A stretch of 64,000 nucleotides of DNA, taken from NCBI RefSeq assembly GCF_028583425.1, contig NC_072797.1, forward strand, positions 18,634,001 to 18,698,000. Direction: 5' to 3'. Source of the stretch: Eublepharis macularius (lineage: Eukaryota > Chordata > Lepidosauria > Squamata > Eublepharidae). The translations under genes and the position numbers were made by a program. Of this stretch, positions 37,901 to 42,654 are shown one piece after another. The stretch's first letter is position 1; the number at the start of each line of letters is the position of its first letter. The notes beneath the pieces were generated by a model. It worked only from the letters and a program-made list of their open reading frames with translations, did no database searches and had not been told where the DNA came from.

Positions 37901-38311
37901 AAACTATCTTAGAGGAAGGGCTTTTTTTTTTTGCTTTGGGTCGCTTCAGGGAGAACATTTAAATCACTCAATGGAACCTCCACAGCTGGAGGCAGTCTAT
38001 CTCTGAATATACATTTCTGGTGGGGGGGAGCTAGAGAGGACTGTTGCTTTCATGTCTTACTCAGGGGTTTCCTATACCCAGCAAGGCTCCTCTGTACGGT
38101 CTTACGGGCTGCTGCGTTTTATGAGAGCGAAGGCTCTGCGGCTTCTTGGAGGAAGGACTGCGGGTCACCCTCCGCCCGGGGCTGGCCCTCGCCCGCCTGC
38201 TTCCCTCACTCACCCCCTCATCGTGAACTTGGCCACCACCAGGCGGGAGCAGGCCGCGCTCAGCTCGCTCTGGAACTCCGCGTCGTTGGCGATCACCTTC
38301 ACGCCGACCAT
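4967..38311 (-). CDS. TXNL1: TXNL1, thioredoxin-like protein 1 (complete, 8 coding exons)
   Basis: Coding exons on the minus strand, in order: 38214-38311, 27258-27354, 24081-24254, 19133-19255, 18166-18235, 16287-16459, 15201-15305 and 4967-4996. They sum to 870 nt, which is 289 codons plus TAG, equal to the human protein length. All junctions are GT-AG and in frame. Residues 1 to about 107 form a thioredoxin fold with the CGPC active site at 34-37; the rest is a PITH domain. The family is a cytosolic and nuclear thiol oxidoreductase that docks on the 19S regulatory particle of the 26S proteasome. Conserved stretches include KFTMRGCGPCLRIAPAF, VRIDQYQGADAVGLEEKIKQ and YVKFQNVNSVT. No disruption was seen. 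Introns total about 32.5 kb and are full of transposons. The gene lies head to head with WDR7. Identity is very secure. Confidence 0.97.
4997..7862. other. TXNL1 intron 7, left part; nothing recognised
   Basis: About 2.9 kb of intron. Several short frames exist (for example 6629-7066 +), but none shows a domain, codon pattern or splice context. Confidence 0.5.
7871..8318. mobile_element. hAT-like non-autonomous DNA transposon, 448 bp
   Basis: A perfect 8-bp target duplication ACTGCACT flanks it at 7863-7870 and 8319-8326. The terminal inverted repeats are CAGGGCTCATTTTGAG on the left and, on the reverse strand at the right, CAGAGGTCATTTCGTAG. Eight-base duplications and CAGGG/CAGAG ends are typical of hAT. 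The interior has many repeats of CCATTTTGGGCC type and no transposase. Confidence 0.85.
8327..9963. other. TXNL1 intron 7; nothing secure
   Basis: Apart from a weak match near 8560-8640 (CTGACTACTGCAGGGC) to the repeat family also seen at 13.76 and 23.82 kb, no element or gene was recognised. Confidence 0.4.
9964..10494. mobile_element. Large foldback repeat, arms about 230 bp
   Basis: The left arm from CACTTAGAGCAAAGCTACAA is matched in reverse by the right arm ending TTGTAGCTTTGCTCTTAGTG. The arms stay close to identical for over 200 bp, with a centre near 10230. No coding capacity and no clear target duplication were seen. Its ends resemble those of the MITE at 29853 (AAGCTACA, then GTGAC/ATGAC). 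Confidence 0.8.
10495..11493. other. TXNL1 intron 7; nothing recognised
   Basis: Intron sequence without a recognisable gene or repeat. Confidence 0.5.
11499..11989 (+). mobile_element. Solo LTR of an LTR retroelement, 491 bp
   Basis: It has inverted ends TGTCA and TGACA, a 5-bp target duplication GCATG at 11494-11498 and 11990-11994, and an internal AATAAA near 11914 towards the 3' side. No internal element region remains, so this is the product of LTR-LTR recombination. The superfamily is uncertain (Gypsy-like or ERV-like). Confidence 0.75.
11995..12682. other. TXNL1 intron 7; nothing recognised
   Basis: Intron sequence with a G-rich run near 12570 and no recognised gene or repeat. Confidence 0.5.
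12695..12905 (+). repeat. 5S rRNA-derived SINE with 12-bp target duplication
   Basis: The 5S-like head (ATTTCGTCAGATCTCAGAAG, then CTAAGCAGAGTTGACC) is followed by the family body and the tail CATAAGTCAGCTGTGACTTG. A perfect duplication CATAGGAACATA flanks it at 12683-12694 and 12906-12917, which shows LINE-driven retroposition. Confidence 0.9.
12918..13759. other. TXNL1 intron 7; small LINE/SINE tail only
   Basis: A short fragment near 13376-13415 (ATTTATACCCCGCCTTTCC) looks like the common 3' tail of squamate SINEs and LINEs in minus orientation. Nothing else was recognised. Confidence 0.4.
13760..14375. repeat. Unclassified interspersed repeat, interrupted by a foldback element
   Basis: The flanks 13760-13826 and 14211-14375 align with 23818-23995. 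Shared landmarks are CTGACT(A/G)CTG, GGGGCAAGCAGCCC-like and AGTGACA(A)TTCTT, then TCATGGAATA. The family is not identified. Confidence 0.5.
13827..14210. mobile_element. Asymmetric foldback element with 9-bp target duplication
   Basis: A perfect duplication AAGACACCA lies at 13818-13826 and 14211-14219. Arms of about 150 bp (from ACAAAGAACACAA near 13860) meet near 14040. The first about 35 nt (CAACAACTAGGGCCCTTACA and on) have no inverted partner. This is the same layout as the Penelope-like copies at 22878, 39476 and 49659, although the sequence is different. Confidence 0.75.
14376..15200. other. TXNL1 intron 7, right end; nothing recognised
   Basis: No repeat or gene was recognised between the repeat above and exon 7. 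Confidence 0.5.
15201..15305 (-). CDS. TXNL1: TXNL1 coding exon 7
   Basis: The acceptor ends in TTCAG and the donor is GTATGT. It encodes residues 246-280, LFVQSNQGDEETTRIAYFTF then IGTPVQATNMNDFKR, the last strands of the PITH domain. Confidence 0.97.
15306..16286. other. TXNL1 intron 6; nothing recognised
   Basis: About 1 kb of intron with no recognised element. Confidence 0.5.
16287..16459 (-). CDS. TXNL1: TXNL1 coding exon 6
   Basis: The acceptor ends in CACAG and the donor is GTAAGT. It completes Gly188 and encodes residues to 245: QGPKYVKVFINLPRSMDFEE, then AERSEPTQALEL, ending RYVKFQNVNSVT. This is the core of the PITH domain. The length of 173 nt restores phase 0. Confidence 0.97.
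16460..17370. other. TXNL1 intron 5, left part; nothing recognised
   Basis: Purine-rich around 17020-17170 (AGGAGGGAGACTGGGGG type). No gene or repeat family was recognised. Confidence 0.45.
17375..17960 (+). mobile_element. CR1/L2-type LINE, 3' end
   Basis: It encodes the reverse-transcriptase tail LVQNTTARMLTGADCGGHIT, then PVIAHLHWLS and VLVLTFKALFGLGPTYVEDH, the classic pattern of these LINEs. A decayed 3' UTR follows, ending CAGCCTTGGTGGCCCTGATG and an AATAAAGTAAAATATCAATA tail. Confidence 0.85.
18166..18235 (-). CDS. TXNL1: TXNL1 coding exon 5
   Basis: Acceptor CACAG, donor GTGAGT. It encodes residues 165-187, LLITVAFNQPVKLYSMKFHG then PDN, plus one base of glycine 188. It is a PITH-domain beta strand. 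His stands where human TXNL1 has Gln (KFQGPDN), an ordinary substitution. Confidence 0.96.
18404..18790 (+). mobile_element. Probable hAT-like element, left part
   Basis: It starts TAGAGATGGGCACGAACAGC and holds repeated GAACA/TGTTCG words (AATTTGCTGTTCGCGAACAA). The start resembles the TAGGGGT end of the element at 60492. No matching right end was found, so the right limit is approximate and the copy may be truncated. Confidence 0.4.
18791..19132. other. TXNL1 intron 4, right part; nothing recognised
   Basis: Contains a G run near 18800. No other feature was recognised. Confidence 0.45.
19133..19255 (-). CDS. TXNL1: TXNL1 coding exon 4
   Basis: Acceptor TTCAG, donor GTATTT. It encodes residues 124-164, MDLMPFVNKAGCECLNESDE to ESDCDEQ. 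This is the start of the PITH domain, with the conserved Cys-rich KAGCECLNES segment. Confidence 0.97.
19256..19924. other. TXNL1 intron 3, left part; nothing recognised
   Basis: No gene or repeat was recognised. Confidence 0.45.
19925..20130 (+). repeat. tRNA-derived SINE fragment
   Basis: It carries the family block TGCTGGGTGACCTTGGGCCA, then GTCACACTCTCTC and CTGACCTCATAGCATTGTTG, and ends in an AATAAATAAGTAAATGAATA tail. Confidence 0.75.
20430..20525 (+). repeat. SINE/LINE 3' tail with (CAAA)n
   Basis: A short 3' end (GTAAGCTGTTTTGGGTCCCC, then ACGGTATAAATGCCCAA) is followed by about six CAAA units. Confidence 0.55.
20526..22865. other. TXNL1 intron 3, middle; only a small tandem duplication
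   Basis: At about 21784-21849 a unit of about 32 bp (GCATACTGTATTGTTTTAAT and on) occurs twice in tandem. This may be the 3' end of an unidentified LINE, since AATAAA follows near 21925. Nothing else was recognised. Confidence 0.4.
22878..23163. mobile_element. Penelope-like foldback repeat, family 1, copy 1 (286 bp)
   Basis: A perfect 12-bp duplication AAATACAACCAA flanks it at 22866-22877 and 23164-23175. A leader of about 35 nt (TATTGTCAAAGGCTTTCACG and on) has no inverted partner. It is followed by a hairpin with arms of about 120 bp and a tip of repeated CAGAGATCTCT. The right arm carries a hammerhead-like core at 23075-23109. Assignment to Penelope-like elements is an inference. Confidence 0.75.
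23219..23306. repeat. TACTATA-type simple repeat
   Basis: AT-rich tract of irregular CTATAC, TACTAC and CTACTATA words. Confidence 0.7.
23818..23995. repeat. Unclassified interspersed repeat (same family as 13760-14375)
   Basis: It aligns with the flanks of the 13.8-kb repeat: CTGACTACTGTAGGGCGGGA, AAGCAGCCCCCGCTAAGAAC and AGTGACAATTCTTGACTTCA. Confidence 0.5.
24081..24254 (-). CDS. TXNL1: TXNL1 coding exon 3
   Basis: The acceptor ends in CTAG and the donor is GTATGC. It encodes residues 66-123: GTAATNNISATPTFLFFRNK, then VRIDQYQGADAVGLEEKIKQ, ending DTDIPKGY. This is the second half of the thioredoxin fold, including the cis-proline loop (SATPTF) and the linker towards the PITH domain. Confidence 0.97.
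24255..26395. other. TXNL1 intron 2, left part; one small SINE piece
   Basis: A minus-orientation SINE scrap lies near 25800-25855 (GGATTTAAATCTGCATCTCG, then CTAGCCAACGTACC). A possible LINE 3' tail lies near 25300-25410 (AACAATAAACTGAACTGAAT). The rest is unrecognised. Confidence 0.4.
26400..27110 (-). mobile_element. CR1/L2-type LINE remnant split by an unidentified insertion
   Basis: 26410-26545 reads on the minus strand as a LINE 3' end, from CCTTGGTGGCCCTGATGGGG back to an A-rich tail. 27025-27110 (GGCAGTCTTTCAGGAATGCT, then CCATATAGAGATTTGAAAGT) matches the reverse-transcriptase end of the same LINE type. About 450 bp of GC-richer sequence between them is unassigned. Its ends look weakly inverted (GCCATATGAAATGTGG and CCAGTTTCATATGGG). 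Confidence 0.45.
27258..27354 (-). CDS. TXNL1: TXNL1 coding exon 2 (CGPC active site)
   Basis: The acceptor ends in TGACAG. The exon completes Gly33 and then encodes CGPCLRIAPAFNALSNKYPQ and on to VDVHQCQ (residues 33-65), with donor GTAAGC. It carries the redox-active cysteines 34 and 37 of the thioredoxin motif, both intact. Its length of 97 nt restores phase 0. Confidence 0.97.
27355..28394. other. TXNL1 intron 1, left end; nothing recognised
   Basis: About 1 kb upstream of exon 2 on the gene strand. No element was recognised. Confidence 0.45.
28395..28608 (+). repeat. 5S rRNA-derived SINE
   Basis: The head is clearly 5S rRNA (CAATCTCATCAGATCTCGGA, then AGCTAAGCAGGGTCGGCCC and GGATGGGAGACCACC). 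It is followed by the family tail CCGTAAGTCAGCTGTGACTC. It is the best-preserved copy in the window. Confidence 0.9.
29130..29440 (+). mobile_element. CR1 LINE fragment
   Basis: It matches the CR1 reverse-transcriptase tail: AAGACTGAAGGAAATGGGTA, AGGGAGACATGATCACGCTC, GGCAAAGACTTGTTCTCTG and GGAGGTTTACAAGCAGAGGT. Decayed, with no intact frame. Confidence 0.75.
29853..29970. mobile_element. Short palindromic MITE, 118 bp
   Basis: Near-perfect inverted ends of about 43 bp (GGGCCAAGCTACACATGACG and on) flank a small middle. The flanking 3-bp repeat TGA lies at 29850-29852 and 29971-29973. GGGC-type ends with a 3-bp duplication suggest PIF/Harbinger; this is tentative. Confidence 0.75.
30036..30225. 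mobile_element. Penelope-like foldback repeat, family 3 related
   Basis: The leader TTTCAGGTGGTAGCTGTGCT, then GGTCTGTCGTAGAAC, is followed by a hairpin whose arms read GGTCTAGTAGCACCTTAAAG and, in reverse, CTTTAAGGTGCTACTGGACC. Confidence 0.65.
30511..30762 (+). repeat. tRNA-derived SINE, near full length
   Basis: The A-box region is TTTGGTGTAGTGGTTAAGAG and the B-box is GGTTTGATTCC. The body CTGGGTGACTTTGGGCTAGT, then CACAGCTCTCTCAG, is followed by the LINE-like tail AACCGCTCTGAGTGGG, GGGCGGTATATAAATCAAAT and (GTT)n. Confidence 0.88.
31306..31440 (+). mobile_element. LINE-like fragment
   Basis: A short frame reads EARTDKRKPFFTYGVINLWN then SLPQEVLKDDSLTGF, the end of a LINE reverse-transcriptase ORF (CR1 group likely). 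Confidence 0.5.
31450..31890 (-). repeat. SINE, minus orientation, interrupted by a foldback element
   Basis: The tail side (TTTCTCTCCAACAGGGGACC, then CTCACAATAGCCTTGTAAGG) lies before 31601. The body resumes at 31838 with GGTAGAGTGGAGATCTGAAC, then CGGTGTCCTAG. Confidence 0.65.
31602..31837. mobile_element. Penelope-like foldback repeat, family 2, copy A (236 bp)
   Basis: A perfect 12-bp duplication TTGGTAGAGTGG lies at 31590-31601 and 31838-31849. The leader TCATAGATCCAGAGGAGTTA, then GCCGTGTTTGTCTGTAGTAG, is unpaired. Arms of about 90 bp follow. The right arm has a hammerhead-like core: CTGACGA at 31753-31759, stem II GAGAA/TTCTC, GAAA at 31777-31780, and stem III AGC/GCT closing a TTAT loop. 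Confidence 0.8.
31891..33235. other. TXNL1 intron 1; nothing secure
   Basis: A small imperfect repeat of AGGGTAGATACAGAAGA lies at 32350-32410. No gene or known element was recognised. Confidence 0.4.
33236..33455 (-). repeat. tRNA-derived SINE, minus orientation
   Basis: It reads in reverse as the common SINE: TTCATTTACACCCCACTTCC, CAATAACCTTGTGAGGTAGG, GGGGGATCCAAACCCAGGCC and ACCAATACACCATGCTGGCT. Confidence 0.8.
33640..33880. repeat. Unclassified vertebrate interspersed repeat
   Basis: It contains the widespread block AGACGAGCCCTTCTGGATCA, then GACCCAAAGGTCCA, and later ACTGATAGATAAATCC. This phrase is common in reptile repeats; the class is not certain. Confidence 0.5.
33961..34029. 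repeat. Tandem duplication of about 38 bp
   Basis: ACCACCCATACTCTTCTACA, then TAGTTATG, occurs twice, starting near 33961 and 33999. Confidence 0.8.
34244..34984 (+). mobile_element. Solo LTR, interrupted by a foldback element
   Basis: The inverted ends are TGTTAGGGAA and TTCCTTAACA. Flanking 5-mers GCCAC and CCCAC agree at four of five bases. An AATAAA lies near 34867. Without the inserted foldback repeat it is about 535 bp. No internal region is present. Old fossil; class uncertain. Confidence 0.6.
34410..34595. mobile_element. Penelope-like foldback repeat, family 2, copy B
   Basis: A perfect 10-bp duplication TATCTCTCTT lies at 34400-34409 and 34596-34605. The leader CCAGAGGAGTTAGCCATGTT is on the left only. 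The right arm is shorter than the left and joins at ATGCAACTTTATGCTACAAT, so the hammerhead-like core remains only in the left arm, in antisense. Confidence 0.8.
35006..35047 (-). repeat. Penelope-like terminal scrap
   Basis: The text GCTACAGACTAACATGGCTA, then CTCACCTGGAA, is the leader end of families 2/3 alone, without arms. Confidence 0.5.
35735..36250 (+). repeat. SINE interrupted by Penelope-like copies
   Basis: The B-box part GGTTCAAATCCCCATTCAGC, then ACAAAACTCACTGG, ends near 35790. The body resumes at about 36184 with TGGCTGACCTTGATCCAGTC, then TCTCTCTCTC. Confidence 0.6.
35795..36183. mobile_element. Penelope-like foldback repeats, family 3 (two pieces)
   Basis: 35795-36018 is a hairpin copy with the leader on the right (TTCTACTGCAGACCAACAGG). 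36070-36183 is a single arm ending TACTGCAGACCAACATGGCT. They lie back to back inside one SINE. Confidence 0.6.
36340..36700 (+). repeat. SINE interrupted by a hAT-like MITE
   Basis: GATTTCAAATCCCTGCTCAG, then GGTGACTTTGGTCCAGCC, lies before the MITE. CCTCACAGAGTTGTTGTGAG, then GAGAAAAGGGAGAAGG, continues after it. Confidence 0.7.
36442..36651. mobile_element. TAGGGTTG hAT-like MITE, 210 bp
   Basis: A perfect 8-bp duplication CCTCACAG lies at 36434-36441 and 36652-36659. The terminal inverted repeats are TAGGGTTG and CAACCCTA. The interior holds the family words GATCTCCAG, AAATGGCTGCTTTGGAGAG and CCAGAGCTGGCAACCCT. Confidence 0.9.
36703..37535. mobile_element. Penelope-like foldback repeat split by a LINE
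   Basis: Family 3 arms lie at about 36703-36943. The matching leader (TCTACTGCAGACAGACAGGG, then CTACCCACC) appears only at 37497-37530, beyond the LINE. The LINE therefore landed between arm and leader. Confidence 0.6.
36950..37496 (+). mobile_element. CR1/L2-type LINE 3' end
   Basis: It encodes the terminal LINE motif VAPTLWNGLPEVRKALTLLS, then FCKQCKNELFKTV. The 3' UTR ends GTAATCCGCCTCGAGTCTCA, then GTCAGAATGGTGGACTATCA and a repetitive ATAAATAACATAAAT tail. Confidence 0.8.
37572..37672. repeat. Tandem duplication, about 50 bp x 2
   Basis: Two diverged units each hold CAGCGTCC/TAGCGCCC, AGCTG(G)CTG(A)CCCA and CGTATGGGT/TGTATGGGT, then a GCA(G)CA/GCAGTAC end. Confidence 0.6.
37735..37902 (+). 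mobile_element. LINE 3' tail (CR1/L2 type)
   Basis: The text CTGCACCTCGCCCTGAGCCC, then GGGAAGGGCGGGTTAGAAAT and an AATAAT/AATAAA tail, is the same type of 3' end as at 3780-3861. Confidence 0.65.
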
Positions 38312-38790
38312 CCCGGCAGCGGCAGGCAGGCAGGCAAGCGGGCGGGCTCCGCAGCGTCCCAGACGAGCCGACGGACCGAGATGTGCACCGTCACCGCGGG
38401 AAGAAGGGGGCGCGCCCAGCATGCACCGCAGCCGCCTCCCGCGCAGGCGCCTTTCCCCTCATGCCTCCTCCCAGGAAACCCTCGCCCGAGAGAAAGTCAT
38501 TCAGGTTCACTCCCGGACAAACAAAACGCCAGCGGCTAGAGCGGCACGAAGACTCAACTTCCGATTTAAAAAGAGCGGCATTGGCCAGGAGGGCGGTCTC
38601 TCTAGCGCCAGCATCTCTGTTTACGGAAGTTAGAGTCAGGTCCACGGTAGGCGGAGGCTCTTGCCGGGCATTCCGCGACCGCCATCTTGGTATAGGGCAA
38701 GCTTCAGGAAAAAAGGGAAATCAGCTTAGTAGTAACTTCACCATTTTGACCTTCTCCCACACGAAGGGCGGGGTTGGTGGCGGCCCTCTG
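38060..38790. promoter_or_regulatory. TXNL1: CpG island and promoter region of TXNL1
   Basis: A GC- and CpG-rich stretch spans TXNL1 exon 1 and its upstream side. A YY1-type motif (GCCATCTTGG) lies at 38681-38690, and ETS-like CGGAAG/CTTCCG sites lie near 38560 and 38625. TATA-like boxes are not evident. This is typical of a broad housekeeping promoter firing to the left. The exact start site cannot be placed from sequence. Confidence 0.8.
38214..38311 (-). CDS. TXNL1: TXNL1 coding exon 1
   Basis: Starts with the ATG at 38311-38309 and encodes residues 1-32, beginning MVGVKVIANDAEFQ and ending VVAKFTMR, plus two bases (GG) of glycine 33. The donor GTGAGT follows at 38213. It matches the first thioredoxin strand and helix of the family. 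The exon sits inside a CpG island, as expected for a housekeeping promoter. The start is supported by the family N terminus MVGVK. Confidence 0.96.
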
Positions 38791-39078
38791 TAGCTTGGGC
38801 GAGGGGGTTATTAGATGTCTTGGCTCTGGGTAATAGGTAGATTAGGAAAACGGAGAAGCCGTGTCAGCCATTTTAGTTTGGGGCAACTAAGTAACGCCGC
38901 ACATCTCTTCCCTTGTCTGTGGAGTGATCGGCCAGTTTTTTTCCCACGGTGCAGAGATTCAGAGCCTCTGCGGTCATTGGATACGTGGGATGTGTGTCTA
39001 AGGATGTTTTGTTTTGAATTCAACAGGATGAGACTTTTGAGTAATCAAGCAGAGGGTCGGGCTGTCATAAAGCAGCAA

Positions 39079-39410
39079 TGGTTGCCAACTTCCAGGTGGT
39101 AGCAGGAGATCTCCCGGAATTATGACTAATCTCCAGACGATAGAGAACAAATCCCCTGGAGGAAATGGCTGCTGGGGGGCTCGCCTCTGGGGCATCATAC
39201 CCTGCTGAGCTCCAAACCCTCCCAAACTCCAGGGTCTAACTCCCCCCCCCCCCCCCACACACACACTTTTCCAGGAATTGTGAGGAATTGCAGAGAGAGC
39301 AGGGAACTGGCAAATATTGACCTTCCAGTTCAAGTTACCAACTTCCAGATAGGGCCTGGTGATCTCCCAGAATAACAATTGGTCTTCAGACTACAAAGAT
39401 CCATTCCATG
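39079..39410. mobile_element. TAGGGTTG-family MITE copy plus a second partial copy
   Basis: GGTTGCCAACTTCCAGGTGG, GGAGATCTCCCGGAATTATG and CCTGGAGGAAATGGCTGCTG mark the first copy, to about 39339. AGTTACCAACTTCCAGATAG, then GGCCTGGTGATCTCCCAGAA, marks a second truncated copy. A poly-C/CA run lies at 39241-39266. Confidence 0.65.
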
Positions 39411-39780
39411 TGTTATGTTCATTGGTAGTCCTAAACTGTGTTTTTAAACTTATGTTTTTATTCATTTTATTATTGTATTGTCGAAGGCTTTCACGGCCGG
39501 AGAACGATGGTTGTTGTGGGTTTTCCGGGCTGTATTGCCGTGGTCTTGGCATTGTAGTTCCTGACGTTTCGCCAGCAGCTGTGGCTAGCAGCTGTGGCTG
39601 GCCACAGCTGCTGGCGAAACGTCAGGAACTACAATGCCAAGACCACGGCAATACAGCCCGGAAAACCCACAACAACCATCATTTTATTATTGTTATTTTA
39701 TTTATATTGTAATCTACCTTGAGTTCCTGTAAGATAGAAAGGCAGCTAATAAATGATTTCAATAGCTTAATAAAAATAAA
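39411..39780 (+). mobile_element. LINE 3' tail interrupted by a foldback repeat
   Basis: TTTTTATTCATTTTATTATT lies before the insert. ATATTGTAATCTACCTTGAG, then GGCAGCTAATAAATGA and an AATAAAAATAAA tail, follow it. Confidence 0.5.
39476..39678. mobile_element. Penelope-like foldback repeat, family 1, copy 2 (203 bp)
   Basis: A perfect 14-bp duplication TCATTTTATTATTG lies at 39462-39475 and 39679-39692. The leader TATTGTCGAAGGCTTTCACG, then GCCGGAGAACGATGG, is present only on the left. The arms are about 80 bp and meet at GCAGCTGTGGCTAGCAGCTG. The tip is shorter than in copy 1. Confidence 0.85.
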
Positions 39781-40818
39781 TTTTGGATGTGATACTCCTA
39801 GCATCTCTCTTGCCTCTTTCTGGTATAAAGGAGTCTCTACCTATTGAAACTGGATGCTTTCTTGGCAGAATCAAATTGGGGAATGTCCAGTTAGGACTAT
39901 TTAATATTTATTTAATATTTAAGCTGCATTAAAAGGGTAACACACTGAATAACGCAGAAGAAATTTTATTGACCTCCTTTAAGTTGATAGCTAAGTTTTT
40001 TCTCTACAGTTAATGAACTGAGTTTAAAAAAGAAAACAGAAAAGAATGTAATGAATACTTGAATAGAAATCACTCATTTGCTTTATTTTTGGGCACAAAA
40101 TAACTTAAAGAACATTCAGTATTGGTTGTTGAATGATCGTTACAATAATACCGAAAGATATTCTCTAACCATTTACAGAAAATACGTAATATATACTCGG
40201 ATTCCAGACAGCGTTATACTAACTGGGAACACCAACAAACATCACAAAAAATGTCACATAAAATCCTTGATGTTGCCAAGGTGGAGCTATAGGCATGCTT
40301 TCCTGGGTCTCAGGCAAGGTGTGACTTGAGAATTTATTGCTGGTCCTTCGCCTATGGTAAAAATAAATATTTACCTATACAGATATTCAAAGAAGTATAA
40401 CATTAGAACATATGTCAATATCATTTACGCACTGAAAACATTTAAGCACTGAAAAATATTCTAATCCACCTCTCTGGAAGACGTGCCTGAGACCCTCCCT
40501 CCCAGGCTCACGGTTTGTTGTCACACCTGGACCATGAAGCTATCTTCTTATCCCACATTATAAAAATCCACTTCAGATACATTGCTCGTTTCCTTTTTTA
40601 TTTTACGGATAAAGATATTTTCCCAAAACAATACAGAATTATGATGTTTATGACCAAAACACTTTTTCTACAGTTCAGGAAGTGTGTTTTCACATTCATG
40701 TGTGCATATCAACCTTACACAGATTTGTATCCTTTAAAATTTAAATTTCCCGTAATTTCAAAAGTTAGCATAGGACAGGACCTGTGGGAAACACCACCTC
40801 CTTCTTGCATACACGACA
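39781..40818. other. Intergenic between TXNL1 and WDR7; nothing recognised
   Basis: AT-rich sequence without a recognised gene, RNA or repeat. Confidence 0.5.
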
Positions 40819-40985
40819 CTGCCTTTTACGGACCCAAACCACTGGTCCATCAAGGGTCAGTCTGACTGGTAGCAGTTCACCAGGGTCTCGCATGGTGGTC
40901 TTTTACATCATCTCCTACCTTATCCTTTTAACTAGATAAGTTGTGGCATGAACCTGGAACCTTCTGCGTGCAAAGGTGTGGAGCC
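40819..40985 (-). repeat. tRNA-derived SINE, minus orientation
   Basis: Same family as 3272-3998, reversed: ACTGGTCCATCAAGGGTCAG, TCTGACTGGTAGCAGTTCAC, and the head GAACCTGGAACCTTCTGCGT, then GCAAAGG. Confidence 0.7.
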
Positions 40986-41359
40986 AACTTGATGTAGCTG
41001 TAAAAAGTGTCAGAACAGGGTCTAGGAGGCCCAGGTTGACCCCCCCCCCCCCGCCATGAAGCTTGCTATATGTCACTCGACCCATCACTCTCCCATGGTA
41101 GATCTCAAACTTCCAAGAATCCTGTCCACATCCTCAGATTGGACAAGCTAAAATATATCCCACTCAACTGGACAAATTGGCACCCTGGGACCATCCAATC
41201 CTATCACAGCTAATGTAGAGTCCAAGCTGGAAAGGATGTAAGAGATTTTATCTGTCAACTGCTAAGAGAACTACAGAGCTGTCCACATTCTCTTGTATGG
41301 TGGAACCTAATAGGACTCTGAGCACCCAGAAGAGCTCCACAGACCTACATTGTGCAGAT

Positions 41360-41584
41360 TTTTGATTTTTAATTTTTTTTACTTCATTTATATCCCACCT
41401 TTCTCTCCAGTGGGGACCCAAATCATCTTATATAGTTCTCCCCTCTTCCAATGAATCCTCACAACAACGCTATGAAGTAGGCTAGGCCCAGGGTCACTCA
41501 ATAAGGTTCCGTGGCAGAGTGGGGATTTGAACCTGGGTCTCCTAGGTTCTAGACTGACACTCTAGCCAATACACCTTGTTGACA
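41360..41584 (-). repeat. tRNA-derived SINE, minus orientation
   Basis: It contains TTCATTTATATCCCACCTTT, TCTCTCCAGTGGGGACCCAA, GGGGATTTGAACCTGGGTCT and CTCTAGCCAATACACC. Confidence 0.85.
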
Positions 41585-42002
41585 GAGGAATATTGTTTCT
41601 TCGTTGGTAGAACTTCCACAAAGAATGGTTATAAATGTGCTCTAGCACATGCCTTGTCATATTTGTCAGAAGTCTTTCTTCACTTTCGCTCTAGCTGTCT
41701 GCCTTGTCTTTTCATTGTCTGCAACCACTCCATAAGCCGATATATGATTTTTTACACAAATTAAATGTGTATTCATTACAAGTAATCCCTTTATATCAAC
41801 CATACATACAACAGTATACCCACCATACCTGTGTGTCTATGACTGTTGTGTCTCTATATACATATATATTCATCCACATCTAGCATAATGTGCATGCCTA
41901 CACTCACAGTCAATATAGACAGCTTTAGAGACACCACGGTATTATTAATAAAGTGTGTGTACGTCTCATTTAGAAAAGTGGATTATAAATAACATAAATA
42001 TT

Positions 42003-42140
42003 CGTTTCAGGTAGTTAGCCATGTCAGTCTGCAGTAGAACAGGGTTTGGGTCCAGTGGCACTTTAGAGACCAACAAGATTTTCAGGTCATGAGCTTTTGG
42101 AAGTTCCATTCCTGACACCTAGACTCAAATCCTGCAGATA
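42003..42140. mobile_element. Penelope-like foldback repeat, family 3, short copy
   Basis: The leader CAGGTAGTTAGCCATGTCAG, then TCTGCAGTAGAAC, is on the left. The left arm is GGGTCCAGTGGCACTTTAGA, then GACCAACAAGATTTTCAGG. Only a brief right arm (AGACTCAAATCCTGC) remains. Confidence 0.6.
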
Positions 42141-42177
42141 AACACACACACACACAAATCCCTACACATATATGTTA

Positions 42178-42286
<109 letters not shown>

Positions 42287-42296
42287 ACAGACATAA

Positions 42297-42512
42297 ACAT
42301 AGATCCTGAGAAGTTATCCACGTTAGTCTGTAGTTGCAAAATAGTAGAGTCCAATAGCACCTTTAAGATTAACCAAATTTATTGTAGCATAAGCTTTCAA
42401 GAACCACTGCTTTCTTCCATGCATCTGACGAAGAGACCTGTGGCTCTCGAAAGTTTATGCTACATTAAAGTTGGTTAGTCTTAAAGGTGCTACTGGACTC
42501 TACTATTTTACA
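42297..42512. mobile_element. Penelope-like foldback repeat, family 2, copy C
   Basis: A leader (ACATAGATCCTGAGAAGTTA, then TCCACGTTAGTCTGTAG) is followed by two arms. The core CTGACGA lies at 42425-42431, GAAA at 42449-42452, and stem III AG(T)/GCT with a TTAT loop follows. No clear target duplication was seen. Confidence 0.7.
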
Positions 42513-42654
42513 CATATGCATATATACACAAGCATATACATACACATATATATGTGTGTATGTATGTGTGTACACACACCCTTCATGTGCAGTATGCATT
42601 CTATTATCGTTGCGTATACGTTTCTAGAAATCATACACGATACAGGCAGAGACA

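Noticed and set aside
37931-38793. Long open frames on the plus strand across the TXNL1 CpG island (up to 202 codons)
   Set aside because: They are GC-rich shadows antisense to TXNL1 exon 1 and its promoter, with no domain.
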